Positions 63,534-64,000 of a DNA stretch of 64,000 bases are shown here, one piece after another (within the stretch, counting starts at the first letter, position 1; every line of letters begins with the position of its first letter). The stretch covers positions 124,001-188,000 of the forward strand of contig QZDW01000001.1 of NCBI GenBank assembly GCA_009917545.1. The letters are read 5' to 3'. Source of the DNA: a bacterium 1XD42-76 (lineage in GTDB: Bacteria; Bacillota; Clostridia; Lachnospirales; Lachnospiraceae). The translations under genes and the position numbers were made by a program. The notes beneath the pieces were generated by a model. That model was given only the letters and a program-made list of their open reading frames with translations. It did no database searches and was not told the DNA's origin.

Positions 63534-64000
63534 TCAAAAAAGGGCTGTTGCAAAATACCGTTGGTGTACGCAGCTGAACAATCCCAATATTTTTTTAAAC
63601 ATGCCGGCATTCCCGGCAAAATTCAGCTGGTACATCCGAAATGTAACCAATAAATTTTTAGGCTGCCACTGCTCTTCATAAGAATACTGATACTTCATGC
63701 CCAGCTGCTTCATAACGCCGCCGCTCCGGGGATTGTTGACATCATGTGTTGCCGTGATATAAGGAAGCCCGTCTCTTTTCACCTGCGCTATCACGGCCTT
63801 TCCGGCCTCTGTGGCAATCCCCTGGTGCCAGAATTCTTTCCGAACCCCATATCCCAGATCATGGCTGTCACCCATATCGACATTTATGTAGCCAATTGGG
63901 ATATTGTTTTCTTTCAGGCAAACAGCATAAGCATAGGCCTGCGGCTCCGCATACTTTGCGGCATAACCTGTTTCATAAAAAGTACGTGCCTCATCCATAT
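63534..64000 (-). CDS. GNAT N-acetyltransferase, 5' end outside window, tail altered by a repeat element
   Basis: About 155 codons are seen; the true start lies beyond the right edge. GYGVRKEFWHQGIATEAGKA is the acetyl-CoA-binding motif and TATHDVNNPRSGGVMKQLGM the later core, as in the RimJ/RimL group. The usual C-terminus appears to end near VTFRMYQLNF; the last residues, VHQRYFATALF, are encoded by a copy of the GCTGTTGCAAAAT element (63540-63570). The element has therefore probably replaced the natural stop. Substrate unknown. Confidence 0.8.
   Translation of the reverse strand, partial: MDEARTFYETGYAAKYAEPQAYAYAVCLKENNIPIGYINVDMGDSHDLGYGVRKEFWHQGIATEAGKAVIAQVKRDGLPYITATHDVNNPRSGGVMKQLGMKYQYSYEEQWQPKNLLVTFRMYQLNFAGNAGMFKKILGLFSCVHQRYFATALF
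63540..63570. repeat. GCTGTTGCAAAAT-type element end
   Basis: GGGCTGTTGCAAAATACC (from 63542) is almost identical to the left arm of the palindrome at 12898. It lies at the 3' end of the GNAT gene and supplies its last codons and stop. Only one arm is evident here. Confidence 0.5.

Overview
The window comes from an anaerobic, spore-forming Firmicute of the class Clostridia, most likely a member of the Lachnospiraceae. The signs are a selenocysteine-dependent glycine reductase operon, T-box leaders on thrS and valS, spoIIAA-spoIIAB-sigF and spoVA sporulation genes, an HrcA/CIRCE-type groESL promoter, and DUF5716/DUF5717/DUF4364/DUF975 proteins that I know from that family. I cannot name the species. 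Almost all genes lie on the minus strand.

1-9 kb: a Stickland-type glycine reductase operon (grdX, grdE, grdB, trxB, trxA, grdA, grdC; grdC runs off the left edge). grdA and grdB each contain an in-frame UGA read as selenocysteine. A divergent, stripped-down AAA+/Fis regulator sits upstream, and two identical palindromes overlap its promoter. Next are a TDT-family transporter and a C_GCAxxG-type redox protein.

9-20 kb: thrS under a T-box, a divergent MATE efflux gene, an iron alcohol dehydrogenase with a heavily structured leader, a heterodimeric ABC exporter and a chemotaxis receptor.

20-30.5 kb: a complete type I-C CRISPR-Cas locus (cas3-cas5-cas8c-cas7-cas4-cas1-cas2, then 20 repeats and 19 spacers). 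cas1 is broken by a one-base loss in an A-tract. The array's leader-distal end abuts a beheaded gene of unknown function.

30.5-34.2 kb: an AT-rich graveyard of defence and mobile-type genes. It holds a Phd/YefM antitoxin remnant, an AlbA/HATPase-type regulator remnant, an ATPase C-terminal piece, a frameshifted abortive-infection gene, a broken DUF1016 nuclease gene and a possible recombinase fragment. It lies directly behind spoVAC, where spoVAD would be expected.

34-39 kb: spoVAA-AB-AC, preceded by a 53-codon membrane ORF, then a DMT transporter and spoIIAA-spoIIAB-sigF (the forespore sigma-F switch). 38.5-45 kb: a TPR membrane protein, a 46-codon small gene, folC, and a T-box-controlled GNAT-valS operon. 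45-51 kb: a three-gene cassette of unknown function made of a small helical protein, an Hsp70/actin-like protein (DUF5716) and a 1193-residue protein (DUF5717). 51-58 kb: protein quality control (engB, lon, clpX, clpP, tig). tig is flanked on both sides by direct copies of a structured repeat of about 106 bp. 58.8-64 kb: a DJ-1/PfpI protein, a DUF975 membrane protein with a 13-residue tandem repeat, a CYTH protein, groES-groEL, and a GNAT gene cut by the right edge.

The least explained items are the DUF5716/5717 cassette, the degenerate AAA+ regulator with its tandem operators, the structured repeat family around tig, and the two defence genes that a -1 slip on an A-tract would restore.
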